Below are positions 9,563 through 19,379 of a stretch of 64,000 nucleotides of DNA, piece after piece; the stretch's first letter is position 1, and each line of letters begins with the position of its first letter. A program made the translations under genes and the position numbers. This DNA comes from Gammaproteobacteria bacterium (GTDB lineage: Bacteria; Pseudomonadota; Gammaproteobacteria; Steroidobacterales; Steroidobacteraceae): assembly GCA_013289615.1 (NCBI GenBank), contig JABCZO010000016.1, forward strand, positions 1-64,000. The letters are read 5' to 3'. A model generated the notes under the pieces. That model made no database searches, was not told where the DNA came from, and saw only the letters and a program-made list of their open reading frames with translations.

Positions 9563-10153
9563 TCAGGCAACATCGACCGCATCGAGCGCGCCCAGACGAC
9601 GCGTCTGCGCATGACACAGCGCCACCGCGAGCGCATCGGCGGCATCGGCCGCGAGCCTGATCTCCAGCAGCAACAGCGTGCGCACCATCTGCGCGACCTG
9701 CGGCTTGGCCGCCGCACCATAGCCGGTAACCGCCATCTTGATGGCCCGGGGGGCATATTCGTGCACACTGGCACCAAGCGACGCGGCGGCGCACAAGGCC
9801 ACGCCGCGCGCCTGGCCGAGCTTCAGGGCGCTGTCGGGATTGCGATGCACGAACACGCGCTCGATCGCCACCGTGTCGGGCCTATGTTCGGCCACCAGCG
9901 CGCTGATCGCGGCATAGATGCGCTGCAGCCGCACCACCATGTCGTGCCCGATCACGTCGACGCAGCCGCTGGCGACATGGCGCTCGCCGCTGCCGCGACA
10001 ATCGATGATTCCATAGCCGGTGCGCTGCGAGCCCGGGTCCAGACCGAGTACGCGGCAGTCGCGCGCGACCAGCCTGATCGACGCCGCAGCCGCCGGCGCG
10101 GCAGCGGTGCGCGGCCGGAATGTGCGCCAGGACCTGCTCGGGTATCGCGTCAT
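9563..10153 (-). CDS. ruvC: Holliday junction resolvase RuvC
   Basis: RuvC is the dimeric endonuclease that cuts the junction held by RuvAB. Acidic active-site residues are visible: Asp39 in LGLDPGSQRTGYG, Glu in AIERVFVHRNPDSALKLG, and the Asp pair in AADAADALAVALCHA. The 196-residue product has about 35 Ala/Arg-rich residues before VLGLDPGS. That extension is unusual, but the ATG at 10153 is backed by a GAGGA site 8 nt upstream and no later ATG, GTG or TTG fits. It is divergent from relA across 45 bp. Confidence 0.93.
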   Translation of the reverse strand: MTRYPSRSWRTFRPRTAAAPAAAASIRLVARDCRVLGLDPGSQRTGYGIIDCRGSGERHVASGCVDVIGHDMVVRLQRIYAAISALVAEHRPDTVAIERVFVHRNPDSALKLGQARGVALCAAASLGASVHEYAPRAIKMAVTGYGAAAKPQVAQMVRTLLLLEIRLAADAADALAVALCHAQTRRLGALDAVDVA

Positions 10154-10198
10154 CTATCCATTCCTCAAACGCACTTGCTGTAGCCGGCCATACCTTGA

Positions 10199-12364
10199 AT
10201 GATAGCCGGAAGACACCCCACACACAGCATGGAAACCGCGACCCCCGCACCGCCCGAGATCGCCGCACCGCTCGATACCGCGCGCGCGGCGCTCGCCGAG
10301 TGCGGCGCGGATCAGGCCGTGCTGGCGGCAGGTTTCGAGGCCGCGCAAGTCGTGGCCGCCCTGACGCTCGACGCGGACCTGGCGGCGGGCACCATGCTGC
10401 ATCGGGTGCGTATGGCAGGAATGGCGCGCGCGAGCCCGCAGCTCGAGCGGCGCCTTGGCAGCGCTAGCACGCGCGTCGCCGACCAGCTCGAGCGGCTCGG
10501 TGAGCTGCACCTGCCCGCCGGCTGGTCGGCGGGCCAGGGACTGAACACTCAGCAGGCCGAGATCCTGCGCAACATGTTGCTGGCGGTGGCGGCCGACCCG
10601 CGCCTGGTGGTGGCGCACCTGGCCGCGCAGCTGGTGCAGCTGCGCGAGGCGCGCCAACTGCCGGCAGCGCAGCGGCGCCGACTGGCCCTCGAGACGCGCG
10701 AGATCCTGGCCCCGCTGGCCAATCGCCTCGGCGTCTGGAGCCTCAAGTGGGAACTCGAGGATCTGTCGTTCCGTTACCTGGAGCCGGAGGACTACCACCG
10801 CATCGCACGCGCGCTGGCCGAGCGGCGCGTGGATCGCGAGCGCTACATCGAGCAGCTGTGCGCGCTGCTGCAGCGGGAACTGCGCCAGGCCGGCATCGTC
10901 GCGGCCGCGGTCTATGGCCGGCCGAAGCACATCTACAGCATCTGGCGCAAAATGCAGCGCAAACAGCTCGCCTTCGAGCAGCTGTTCGATGTGCGTGCGG
11001 TGCGCATTGTGGTCGAATCGATCGAGAACTGCTACGCCGCCTTAGGGCTGGTGCACGCACTCTGGCCCTACATTCCGGACGAATTCGACGACTACATCGC
11101 AACGCCAAAGGATAATGAGTACCGCTCGATCCACACCGCGGTGATCGGCCCGGACGATAAATCGCTCGAAGTGCAGATACGCTCGCGCGACATGGACCAG
11201 TATGCCGAGCTCGGGGTCGCGGCGCACTGGCGCTACAAGGAGGGCGGCGCGCGCGATTCTGGCTATGAGCGCAAGATCGAATGGATCCGGCGCGTGCTCG
11301 ATCCGTCGCAATCGTCGCAGTTCGAAGGCGACCTGATCGAGCGCGTCAAGAGCGAGCTGTTTGCCGATCGCATCTACGCGATGACGCCGCGCGGCGAGGT
11401 GGTCGACCTGCCGCGCGGCGCCACGGCATTGGATTTTGCCTACCAGGTACACACCGGCTTGGGCCATCGCTGCCGCGGCGCGAAGGTCGACGGCCGCATC
11501 GTGCCGCTCAATCAGCCGCTCAGCAACGGCGGCGTGGTCGAGATCATCACCGGCAAGCAGCCCGCGCCGAGCCGCGACTGGCTGTCGCCGGAGCTCGGCT
11601 TCCTGGCGTCGCCCAAGAGCCGCGCCAAGGTGCGGGCCTGGTTCCGTCGCACCGACGAGTCGCAGCACCGCGCGCTCGGACGCGAGACGCTCGAGCGCGA
11701 ACTTGCACGGGTCGGCGCCAGCCCCGAGCTGCTCGCAACGCTGGTGCGCGAGTTGCATGCCGATAGCACCGAGGATCTGCAGCGCCGGATCGGCGAGGGC
11801 GATATCAGCGCCACGGCACTTAGCCAGGCGCTGTCGCGACTGCAAGTGACGGCGACGCCAGCGCTGATGCCGACGCGCAAGCCAGTCGGCCGCGCGCCGG
11901 GTCGCTCCCCGGGTCGCTCGCCGGTCGAGGTCGAGGGGGTCGGCGACCTGCCGAGCACCATCGCCCGCTGCTGTGGGCCGGTGCCGCCCGAACCGATCGC
12001 CGGCTATGTCACCCTCGGCCGCGGCGTCACGATCCATCGTGAACGCTGCCCGAACCTGCTGCGCATGCAGGCGGTCAATCCCAGGCGCGTGCTGCGGGTG
12101 GAATGGAACCTCGACACCGATAGCCTGATGCCGGTGAGGATCCGCGTCGAAGCGCTCGACCGCCGCGGCCTGCTGCGCGACGTGTCCGACGTGATGGCGC
12201 TGGAGCGACTGAGCATCGACGGCGTCAATTCCGATACCGACCCGGACGATCGCATCGCCACCATCGTCATGCGCACCGCAGTGCGCGATAGTGAGCAGCT
12301 CGGACGCGTGCTGCAGCGTCTGAGCGCGGTGCCAAACGTATTGCGCGCACTGCGGCTTGCCTGA
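10199..12364 (+). CDS. relA: RelA-type (p)ppGpp synthetase
   Basis: Makes the stringent-response alarmones from GTP/GDP and ATP on starved ribosomes. The N-terminal hydrolase domain is degenerate: where bifunctional Rel/SpoT proteins have His-Asp, this has His68-Arg69 (AGTMLHRV). The synthetase domain has YGRPKHIYSIWRKM, FDVRAVRIVV and EYRSIHTAV. Then come TGS (YAMTPRGEVVDLP), helical and zinc-finger regions (ARCCGPVPPEPIAGYVTLGRG) and a C-terminal ACT domain. At 721 residues it matches E. coli RelA (744). ATG 10199 and ATG 10229 are both possible starts, with no clear ribosome-binding site. A separate hydrolase (SpoT) would be expected elsewhere in the genome. Confidence 0.93.
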   Translation: MIAGRHPTHSMETATPAPPEIAAPLDTARAALAECGADQAVLAAGFEAAQVVAALTLDADLAAGTMLHRVRMAGMARASPQLERRLGSASTRVADQLERLGELHLPAGWSAGQGLNTQQAEILRNMLLAVAADPRLVVAHLAAQLVQLREARQLPAAQRRRLALETREILAPLANRLGVWSLKWELEDLSFRYLEPEDYHRIARALAERRVDRERYIEQLCALLQRELRQAGIVAAAVYGRPKHIYSIWRKMQRKQLAFEQLFDVRAVRIVVESIENCYAALGLVHALWPYIPDEFDDYIATPKDNEYRSIHTAVIGPDDKSLEVQIRSRDMDQYAELGVAAHWRYKEGGARDSGYERKIEWIRRVLDPSQSSQFEGDLIERVKSELFADRIYAMTPRGEVVDLPRGATALDFAYQVHTGLGHRCRGAKVDGRIVPLNQPLSNGGVVEIITGKQPAPSRDWLSPELGFLASPKSRAKVRAWFRRTDESQHRALGRETLERELARVGASPELLATLVRELHADSTEDLQRRIGEGDISATALSQALSRLQVTATPALMPTRKPVGRAPGRSPGRSPVEVEGVGDLPSTIARCCGPVPPEPIAGYVTLGRGVTIHRERCPNLLRMQAVNPRRVLRVEWNLDTDSLMPVRIRVEALDRRGLLRDVSDVMALERLSIDGVNSDTDPDDRIATIVMRTAVRDSEQLGRVLQRLSAVPNVLRALRLA

Positions 12365-12454
12365 CTGCATCGATGCGTATGAAATCGATCAATGCGGGCA
12401 GCCGGGGCGCGGGCCGCGGCTAGCTGCAGGCCATTCTAGGCGTAATAAATACTT

Positions 12455-12470
12455 TAATATCATGGTATTA
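12455..12470. promoter_or_regulatory. AT-rich near-palindrome upstream of the DUF3667 gene
   Basis: TAATATCATGGTATTA matches its reverse complement at 14 of 16 positions. It lies in a strikingly AT-rich patch (about 12440-12480) within a GC-rich window, 26 bp before the next gene. It could be an operator or part of a promoter; no clean -35/-10 pair can be assigned. Little else is seen between 12365 and 12496. Confidence 0.35.
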
Positions 12471-12496
12471 GATAACTTAAGCGATGTGGTTTATAG

Positions 12497-13495
12497 ATGA
12501 TGCCAGCGACGCCGGCGGGGCCCGACCCGAGCGCTGAGCCGCACCAGGCAACGCGCGTGAACTCGGGCAGTTGCCGCAATTGCAACGCGCCGCTGACCGG
12601 ACCCTTTTGCGCGCAGTGCGGCCAGCACACGCACGAAAGCGCGCGCGCGCTAGGGCTGGTACTGCACGACGGCTGGCACCTGCTGACACATCTCGACGGT
12701 CGATTCTGGTCCACGCTGCGCACGCTGCTGTCGCGGCCGGGGCAGCTTACGGTCGACTACTTCGCCGACCGTCGCGCCCGTTACGTGTCGCCGTTCCGGC
12801 TGTACCTGGTGCTCAGCATCGCGTTCTTCGCGCTCGCCGCAGCCAACTCGAATCTGGTGTCGAAAGCCGCGGCCAGCGGCCCGCAGCCGCTGACACCGGC
12901 CGAGCTCACCGATTTGCAGAAAGAACTGCAGCAGGCAGCTCCTTCGATCGCGGAGCATGTCACGGCAACCGACGCCGGCATGGATGTGAATCTGGACGCG
13001 AACCAGTGCGCCAGGATCGAGCTGCACTGGCCGTGGCTGCAAGGGCGCCTGCGCAGCGCCTGCCGGCGTGCGATCGCCGACAACGGCAAGTCGGCAGCAC
13101 ACGCATTCGGCTCCTACGTCCCGAAGATGATGTTCGTGTTCCTGCCGCTCGTGGCCCTGATCATGGTGCCGCTGTACCGTACTCAACACCGGTACTATGT
13201 GGAGCACCTGGTGTTCTTCCTGCATACGCATGCCGCGCTGTTCCTGGTCATGGTCGGCGACATGCTGCTCGGCATGGCGGCGCGCAGCCTGCCGTACCTG
13301 AGCGCCGTGGTGACCGTCGGCGACTTTGCCGCGGCCTGCTATGCGGTCTGGTACGTGTACCGGGCGATGCGCCGATACTACGGCGATACGCGCGCGCTGA
13401 CGTTGGCCAAGCTCGCGGTGGTCGGCATTGCCTACCAGATCTTCCTGGCGATCATGGTCGCTGCGACTTTGCTGCTCAGCGCGCTGACGGCCTGA
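12497..13495 (+). CDS. DUF3667 domain membrane protein
   Basis: An inner-membrane protein of unknown function, 332 residues. A cytoplasmic zinc-ribbon (CRNCNAPLTGPFCAQCGQ, two CxxC pairs) opens the protein. It is followed by the conserved DUF3667 block RFWSTLRTLLSRPGQLTVDYFADRRARYVSPFR, written here only by its ends RFWSTL and YVSPFR. About five membrane helices follow (one near residue 105, four between 215 and 332). An Ala/Asp-rich soluble stretch sits between helices 1 and 2. ATG 12497 and ATG 12500 are adjacent. It stands alone: relA ends 132 bp upstream and lpd converges from the right. The function is not known for the family. Confidence 0.85.
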   Translation: MMPATPAGPDPSAEPHQATRVNSGSCRNCNAPLTGPFCAQCGQHTHESARALGLVLHDGWHLLTHLDGRFWSTLRTLLSRPGQLTVDYFADRRARYVSPFRLYLVLSIAFFALAAANSNLVSKAAASGPQPLTPAELTDLQKELQQAAPSIAEHVTATDAGMDVNLDANQCARIELHWPWLQGRLRSACRRAIADNGKSAAHAFGSYVPKMMFVFLPLVALIMVPLYRTQHRYYVEHLVFFLHTHAALFLVMVGDMLLGMAARSLPYLSAVVTVGDFAAACYAVWYVYRAMRRYYGDTRALTLAKLAVVGIAYQIFLAIMVAATLLLSALTA

Positions 13496-13571
13496 AGGGT
13501 GCCGCCTGGCTTGAATCGGCCGCGGCCGCTCGATGGTCAACGCTCAGCCTCGCCAGTACGCGTGGGTCAGC

Positions 13572-14999
13572 TCACCGGTTAATGCTGTCGATGGCGCGCT
13601 TGTCCACCGCCAGCGCCGCTTCGTGTAGCGCTTCCGCCAGCGTCGGATGCGCGTGGATGGTGCGCTGCAGGTCCTCGGCGCTGGCCTGGAATTCCATCGC
13701 CAGGGTGGCCTCGGCGATCAGCTCGCCGGCCATGGGCCCGATGATGTGCGCACCGAGGATGGTGTCGGTGTCGCTCGACGCCAGGATCTTCACGAAGCCG
13801 GCGGCTGCTTCCATGGCACGCGCGCGACCGCTGGCCGCGAACGGGAATACGCCGCTCTTGAACGCGGTCCCGGCCGCCTTGAGCTGCTCCTCAGTCTGGC
13901 CAACCCATGCAATCTCGGGCGCGGTGTAGATCACCGACGGAATGACGTCGTAATTCACGTGCGCATAGCGGCCGGCGATGCGGTCGGCAACGGCGATGCC
14001 CTCCTCCTTGCCCTTGTGCGCCAGCATCGGCCCGCGCACGCAGTCGCCGATCGCCCAGACCCCTTCGGCTCCAGTCCGGCACTGCACGTCAACCTGGATG
14101 AATCCGCGCTGGTCGAGCCCGACGCCGCAATCGGGCGCCAGCAGATTCGCGGCATACGGGCGACGGCCGACGGCGACGATCAGCTTGTCGGCACTGAGGC
14201 TGTGCGCGCCCGCCTTGTCGTTGTAGGCGACGGTGACGCTGCCGTTGACGACCTGGGCGCCGGTCACCGTGGCGCCGAGCCGGATGTCGAGCCCCTGCTT
14301 CCTGAAGTGGCGCGCGGCCTCGCCGGCGAGCTGCTGATCGGCAATGGCGAGAAAGCTATCGAGCGCCTCGAGTACCACCACCTCGGAGCCGAGGCGGCGC
14401 CAGACGCTGCCCAGTTCCAGGCCGATGACGCCGGCACCAATCACGCAAAGCGTCCTGGGCACCGCGGCGAATTCGAGTGCATCCCAGGAATCAACGATGT
14501 ACTCATGGTCGAAGCGAGCCGATTCGAGCTCGGTGGGGACCGAACCGGTGGCGAGCACCACGTTACGCGCGTCGATCTCGGTGCTGGTGCCATCGTGCCT
14601 GGTCACCTGCACGCGTCGGCCCGCCAGCAGGCGAGCGCGGCCGAACATGGCGGTCACGCCGGCCGCCTTGAACAGCGAGCCAATGCCGCTGGTCATGTTG
14701 CGCACGATGGTCGCGCGGCGCTTTTGCATCACGGCCAGATCGAGCCCAATGCCGCTGACCGCAATGCCGTGCGCAGCGAATTCGCTCTGCGCACGATGCA
14801 GCAGCTCGGACGATTCGAGCAGGGCTTTTGATGGTATGCAGCCGGCGTTCAGGCAGGTGCCGCCGAGTGCGGTCCCGCCATCGCGGTTCACCCAGCCGTC
14901 GACGCAGATCACCTTGAGAGCGTTCTGCGCGGCACGGATCGCCGCCGGATAGCCAGCCGGTCCGGCGCCGATAACGACGACGTCGACCGGCTCAGCCAT
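13572..14999 (-). CDS. lpdA: Dihydrolipoyl dehydrogenase (E3)
   Basis: The FAD-dependent E3 component reoxidises dihydrolipoamide on SucB and makes NADH. The FAD-binding fold is VVVIGAGPAGYPAAIRAAQ. The redox disulfide is in GGTCLNAGCIPSKALL. The NAD-binding fold is VIGAGVIGLELGSVW. The C-terminal dimer domain holds the catalytic pair HAHPTLAEALHE. 475 residues, a normal length. It sits 24 bp downstream of sucB, so this copy is dedicated to the 2-oxoglutarate complex or shared with pyruvate dehydrogenase. Confidence 0.95.
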   Translation of the reverse strand: MAEPVDVVVIGAGPAGYPAAIRAAQNALKVICVDGWVNRDGGTALGGTCLNAGCIPSKALLESSELLHRAQSEFAAHGIAVSGIGLDLAVMQKRRATIVRNMTSGIGSLFKAAGVTAMFGRARLLAGRRVQVTRHDGTSTEIDARNVVLATGSVPTELESARFDHEYIVDSWDALEFAAVPRTLCVIGAGVIGLELGSVWRRLGSEVVVLEALDSFLAIADQQLAGEAARHFRKQGLDIRLGATVTGAQVVNGSVTVAYNDKAGAHSLSADKLIVAVGRRPYAANLLAPDCGVGLDQRGFIQVDVQCRTGAEGVWAIGDCVRGPMLAHKGKEEGIAVADRIAGRYAHVNYDVIPSVIYTAPEIAWVGQTEEQLKAAGTAFKSGVFPFAASGRARAMEAAAGFVKILASSDTDTILGAHIIGPMAGELIAEATLAMEFQASAEDLQRTIHAHPTLAEALHEAALAVDKRAIDSINR

Positions 15000-15023
15000 G
15001 GTCGCTAGCCTCGGCCATGATGA

Positions 15024-16298
15024 TCAGACGCCGAGCAGCAGACGGCCCGGATCCTCGAGGCAGTCCTTGATCGTGACCAGAAACTGCACCGCCTCGCGGC
15101 CATCGATGATGCGATGGTCGTAGGTGACTGCCAGATACATCATCGGCCGGATCGCGACCTGGCCGTTCATGGCAATCGGCCGCTCCTGAATCTTGTGCAT
15201 GCCCAGGATCGCGCTTTGCGGTGCGTTGACGATCGGGGTCGACATCAGCGAACCGAAGATGCCGCCGTTGGTAATGCTGAAGGTGCCCCCGGTCAGGTCC
15301 TCGAGCGTGATCGCACCGGTGCGCGCCCGCGCGGCGTAATTCGCGATGCCTTTCTCGACCTCGGCGAAGCTCATCGCGTCGGCATCGCGCAGCACCGGTA
15401 CCATCAGTCCACGCTCGGTGGACACCGCGACGCCGATGTCGAAATATTCGTGGTAGATGATGTCGTTGTTGTCGACCGAGGCGTTGACCATGGGAAAGCG
15501 CTTCAAGGCCTCGACCGAGGCCTTGATGAAGAACGACATGAAGCCGAGCTTCACGCCGTGCTTGTTCTCGAAACTGTCCTTGTAGCGCGCGCGCAGCTCC
15601 TGCACCGCGCTCAGGTCCACTTCATTGAAAGTCGTCAGCAGCGCCTGCGTCGACTGCGCCTGCAGCAGGCGTTCGGCGATGCGAGACCGCAGTCGTGTCA
15701 TCGGCACGCGCTGCTCGGCCCGGCCGGAACGCGCCAGCGCGGACAACGGACCCGGCGGCGCTGGCGGCGTTGCTGCCGGCACCGGCGGCGCTGCTGAGGC
15801 CGCGGTTGCGGCGGCACGCGCATCGGATTTGGTGACGCGGCCGCCGGGCCCGGAACCCGCTATCGAGCTCGGCGCGAGATTGTTTTCCTCGATCACGCGG
15901 CGCGCGGCCGGACTGGTCCTCGGCGTGGCGCTGCCCGCCGGGGGCGTAGCGGTGGAACTCGCCGCGGCGACTGCCGCTTTGCCGTTACCCGCCAGTGGCG
16001 CGGCCGCTGCCGGTGGCGCCTTGGCCGTCGGCGGCGGCGTGGCAGTGGCGGGCGCCGTGGCACCCTCCTCGATCACCGCCAGCAGTTCGCCGCTCTTGAC
16101 CGAAGCGCCGGTCTGCACCTTGATCTCCCGCAGCACGCCGCCGATCGGCGCCGGCACTTCCAGCACCACCTTGTCGGTTTCCAGGTCAGCGATGTTCTCG
16201 TCGCGGCTGACGGCCTCACCCGGCTGCTTGCGCCACGCCACCAGCGTCGCATCGGCCACGGACTCGGGCAATTGCGGCACGCGGATTTCGACGCTCAT
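15024..16298 (-). CDS. sucB: Dihydrolipoamide succinyltransferase (E2, SucB/OdhB)
   Basis: The core of the 2-oxoglutarate dehydrogenase complex; it transfers succinyl groups to CoA. A single lipoyl domain carries the lipoylated Lys43 ([10 protein letters not shown]). Then come a long Ala/Pro linker, the peripheral-subunit-binding domain ([19 protein letters not shown]) and the catalytic domain with [16 protein letters not shown] near residue 395. 424 residues. It overlaps sucA by ATGA. Confidence 0.96.
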   Translation of the reverse strand: MSVEIRVPQLPESVADATLVAWRKQPGEAVSRDENIADLETDKVVLEVPAPIGGVLREIKVQTGASVKSGELLAVIEEGATAPATATPPPTAKAPPAAAAPLAGNGKAAVAAASSTATPPAGSATPRTSPAARRVIEENNLAPSSIAGSGPGGRVTKSDARAAATAASAAPPVPAATPPAPPGPLSALARSGRAEQRVPMTRLRSRIAERLLQAQSTQALLTTFNEVDLSAVQELRARYKDSFENKHGVKLGFMSFFIKASVEALKRFPMVNASVDNNDIIYHEYFDIGVAVSTERGLMVPVLRDADAMSFAEVEKGIANYAARARTGAITLEDLTGGTFSITNGGIFGSLMSTPIVNAPQSAILGMHKIQERPIAMNGQVAIRPMMYLAVTYDHRIIDGREAVQFLVTIKDCLEDPGRLLLGV

Positions 16299-19228
16299 GA
16301 ACTCTTCCTTATGGCAGAACTGATCGGCGTAGGCGCGCGCTCGGGTCCGCCCGCCACCGCGCCCTCGGGCGTCAGTGTCAGCCGCGGCGTGTTACGCATG
16401 GTGTGTTCGATCGAAACGGCATTCAGGGCGGTGTCGACCAGCCGCCGCTGCTCGAGTTCGTGATTTTTGCCCAGGCCGGTGGCAGGTGCTGCTGCAGCGG
16501 CACGGCCGGCGTAGTACACCGTGCGTGCTCCGGCAAGATCCTGCAGCCGATGACGGATTTGATACCAGGCACCCTGGTTCTGCGGCTCTTCCTGGCACCA
16601 CACCAGATCGCTCGCGCTGGCGTAGCGGTTCAACACCGCCTGGTATTGCTCGACCGGGAACGGATAGAGCTGTTCGATGCGTACCACGGCGACATTGCGC
16701 AGCGCACCGCTGCGGCGTGCCTTGAGCAGGTCGAAGTACACCTTGCCGCTGCAGAATACGACCCGCTCCACCTGTGCGGGCGCGATGTCGTCGATTTCGC
16801 CGATCACGTTGGCGAAGCTGCTGTTGCTCAGCTCGGCCAGCGCGGATACCGACAACTCGTGACGCAGCAGGCTCTTGGGCGTGAACACGATCAGCGGCCT
16901 GCGGAAGCTTTGCAGTACCTGGCGGCGCAGCAGGTGAAACATCTGCGCCGGGGTCGATGGAACCACCACCTGCATGTTCTCTTCGGCGCACAGCTGCAGG
17001 AAGCGCTCGAGGCGGGCCGATGAATGCTCAGGCCCCTGGCCCTCGTAACCGTGCGGCAGGAACAGGGTCAGACCGCATAGCCGGCCCCACTTGGCCTCGC
17101 CCGAGGAGATGAACTGGTCGATCACGACCTGCGCTCCGTTGACGAAATCGCCGAACTGCGCCTCCCAGATCACCAGGCAATCCGGGCTCGTGGTCGCATA
17201 GCCGTACTCGAAGCCGACCACGGCTTCCTCCGACAGTACCGAGTCGATCACCGTGAAGCGCGGCTGCCCGTCCCTGACGTGCTGCAAAGGAATGAAACGG
17301 CGGCCGGTATTCTGATCGTGCAGTACCGCGTGCCGATGGAAGAAGGTGCCGCGACCGCTATCCTGACCGGAGATGCGCACCGCAACCCCCTCATCGAGCA
17401 GCGAGGCATAGGCCAGGGATTCGGCCATGCCCCAGTCCAGCGGCAGCTCGCCGGCGGCCATCCTGGCGCGGTTGCTGATCACCTGCGCGACCCGCGGATG
17501 CAGCATCAATTCCTTCGGGTAGTGCACCAGGCGCCGGGCAAGCACCGACAGCCGTTCGGGTTCGACCCCGGTGGCGACGCGCTCGGACCAGTCGGCCTGT
17601 CCGTAGCGGGTCCAGTCGATCGTATATTTGTTGCCGATCAGGCCCAGCGCCGGGTGCAATTGCAGCTGGCCGGAGTCGAGCGCCTGGCGATATTGCGCGA
17701 CCAGCGCCTCGGCATCCGCCGCCGACAGCACGCCGTCGGCGATCAGCCGATCGGCGTACAGCTTGCGCACCGTCGGATGCTGGCGGATGAGCCGATACAT
17801 GATCGGCTGCGTCGCTGCCGGTTCGTCGGCTTCGTTGTGCCCAAGCCGTCGATAGCACACCAGATCGATAACGACGTCCTTGTGGAAGCGCTGGCGGTAG
17901 CGCAGCGCCAGGCGCGTCACGAACAGCACGTCCTCGGGATCATCGGCATTGACGTGAAAGATCGGGGCTTCAACGATCTTTGCGACGTCACTGCAATAGG
18001 TGGTGGAGCGGGCATCGCGCGGATCGGAAGTGGTGAAGCCGATCTGGTTGTTGATGATGATATGAACCGTGCCGCCGGTACGGTAGCCGCGCGCCTGCGA
18101 CAGCTGCAGGGTTTCCATGACCACACCCTGGCCGGCAAAGGCGGCATCGCCGTGCATCAGCACCGGCACCACCTTGTCGCCCTGGGCATCATCGCGCCGT
18201 TCCTGGCGCGCTCGCACCGAACCCTCGACCACCGGATCGACGATCTCCAGATGCGACGGATTGAAGGCCAGCGCGACATGCACGTTGCCGCCCGGCGTAC
18301 GCACGTCGGCGGAGAAGCCCTTGTGATACTTGACGTCGCCGGAGCCCTGGGCGTGATTGTCGTCGTACTTGCCCTCGAATTCCGAGAACAGCTGCCCCGG
18401 CGATTTTCCCAACACGTTGACCAGCACGTTGAGCCGGCCGCGGTGCGCCATGCCGAGCACGAACTCCTCGATACCCGCCTGGCCGCCGGCCTGGATGAGT
18501 TCGTTGAGCGAGGCGATCAGCGCATCCGCGCCCTCCAGTGAAAAGCGCTTCTGCCCGACGTACCTGGTGTGCAGGTAGCGCTCCAGGCCTTCGGTCGCGG
18601 TCAGCTGGCCGAGCAGGTTGCGCCGTTCTTCGACGCTGAAGCGTTGCTGTATACGGCCGAGCTGGAATTCGTCCTGCAGCCACAGGCGCTCGTCAGTGTT
18701 GGAGACATGGGCGAACTCGGCACCGATATGGCCGCAATAGACGAGCTCCAGGCGCGCAATGATCTCACGCAGGCTCGCTTGCCTGGGTAGCCAGTCGTTG
18801 CGGGTTGCGGTGAAGAACTCGGTATCGAGGTCGGCTTCGCTCAAACCGGCATAGTCCAGATCGAGCACGCGCGGGCGCGGTCGCTGCAGCAGACCGAGCG
18901 GATCGATGCGCGCAATCAGGTGGCCGCGATTGCTGTAGATCTGCATCAGTCGCGAGACGGCGGCCTGCTTCTCGCTGGCGACGGCGTCGGGCAGCGCGAC
19001 CGGGCAAGCGCGCGCGCTCGCCTGGGTGCGCGCCGCAACGCCCGCTATGACGGGCGCGTGCGCACGTTCGGGCGCCGCCGCCGGGCCCAGGGCATCGAAA
19101 TAGCCGCGCCAGACGGGATCGATGCTGTCGGGATCCTGCAGATACTGTTCGTACAGCGTCTCGACGTAAGTGGCGTTCGCACCCGAAAGCGGAGTGCTCG
19201 CCAGCAGCTCGGGCAAGGATGGGGGCAT
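16295..19228 (-). CDS. sucA: 2-oxoglutarate dehydrogenase E1 component (SucA)
   Basis: The thiamine-diphosphate E1 subunit decarboxylates 2-oxoglutarate and succinylates SucB. 977 residues, against 933 in E. coli. The N-terminal E2-binding segment includes [16 protein letters not shown]. ThDP-site and active-site motifs are visible ([36 protein letters not shown]). A short Ser/Lys C-terminal tail ([11 protein letters not shown]) follows the family end. ATG 19228 has AGG 6 nt upstream. The 151 bp before it, up to the next gene, hold AT-rich sequence likely to contain its promoter, but no convincing -35/-10 pair was found. Confidence 0.96.
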   Translation of the reverse strand: MPPSLPELLASTPLSGANATYVETLYEQYLQDPDSIDPVWRGYFDALGPAAAPERAHAPVIAGVAARTQASARACPVALPDAVASEKQAAVSRLMQIYSNRGHLIARIDPLGLLQRPRPRVLDLDYAGLSEADLDTEFFTATRNDWLPRQASLREIIARLELVYCGHIGAEFAHVSNTDERLWLQDEFQLGRIQQRFSVEERRNLLGQLTATEGLERYLHTRYVGQKRFSLEGADALIASLNELIQAGGQAGIEEFVLGMAHRGRLNVLVNVLGKSPGQLFSEFEGKYDDNHAQGSGDVKYHKGFSADVRTPGGNVHVALAFNPSHLEIVDPVVEGSVRARQERRDDAQGDKVVPVLMHGDAAFAGQGVVMETLQLSQARGYRTGGTVHIIINNQIGFTTSDPRDARSTTYCSDVAKIVEAPIFHVNADDPEDVLFVTRLALRYRQRFHKDVVIDLVCYRRLGHNEADEPAATQPIMYRLIRQHPTVRKLYADRLIADGVLSAADAEALVAQYRQALDSGQLQLHPALGLIGNKYTIDWTRYGQADWSERVATGVEPERLSVLARRLVHYPKELMLHPRVAQVISNRARMAAGELPLDWGMAESLAYASLLDEGVAVRISGQDSGRGTFFHRHAVLHDQNTGRRFIPLQHVRDGQPRFTVIDSVLSEEAVVGFEYGYATTSPDCLVIWEAQFGDFVNGAQVVIDQFISSGEAKWGRLCGLTLFLPHGYEGQGPEHSSARLERFLQLCAEENMQVVVPSTPAQMFHLLRRQVLQSFRRPLIVFTPKSLLRHELSVSALAELSNSSFANVIGEIDDIAPAQVERVVFCSGKVYFDLLKARRSGALRNVAVVRIEQLYPFPVEQYQAVLNRYASASDLVWCQEEPQNQGAWYQIRHRLQDLAGARTVYYAGRAAAAAPATGLGKNHELEQRRLVDTALNAVSIEHTMRNTPRLTLTPEGAVAGGPERAPTPISSAIRKSS

Positions 19229-19379
19229 GGGTGACCTGGATGCAGCCTCGAAAAAAAACCTGTCAGCTCAATGATCTAGACGATGGCAACGCGACTTAAC
19301 ATTCTATAGGAATGAGCCTTTCAAGGAAACGGACGCAGCTCACGCCTGAGCGCAGATCATTGAATGCATTGGCTTGTGG

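Noticed and set aside
11042-12370. Long minus-strand frame across relA
   Set aside because: Shadow of a GC-rich gene; the plus-strand frame has all RelA domains.
12571-13929. 452-codon plus-strand frame overlapping the DUF3667 gene and the 3' end of lpd
   Set aside because: Arg/Ala-rich composition, no start signal, and both overlapped genes are well supported.
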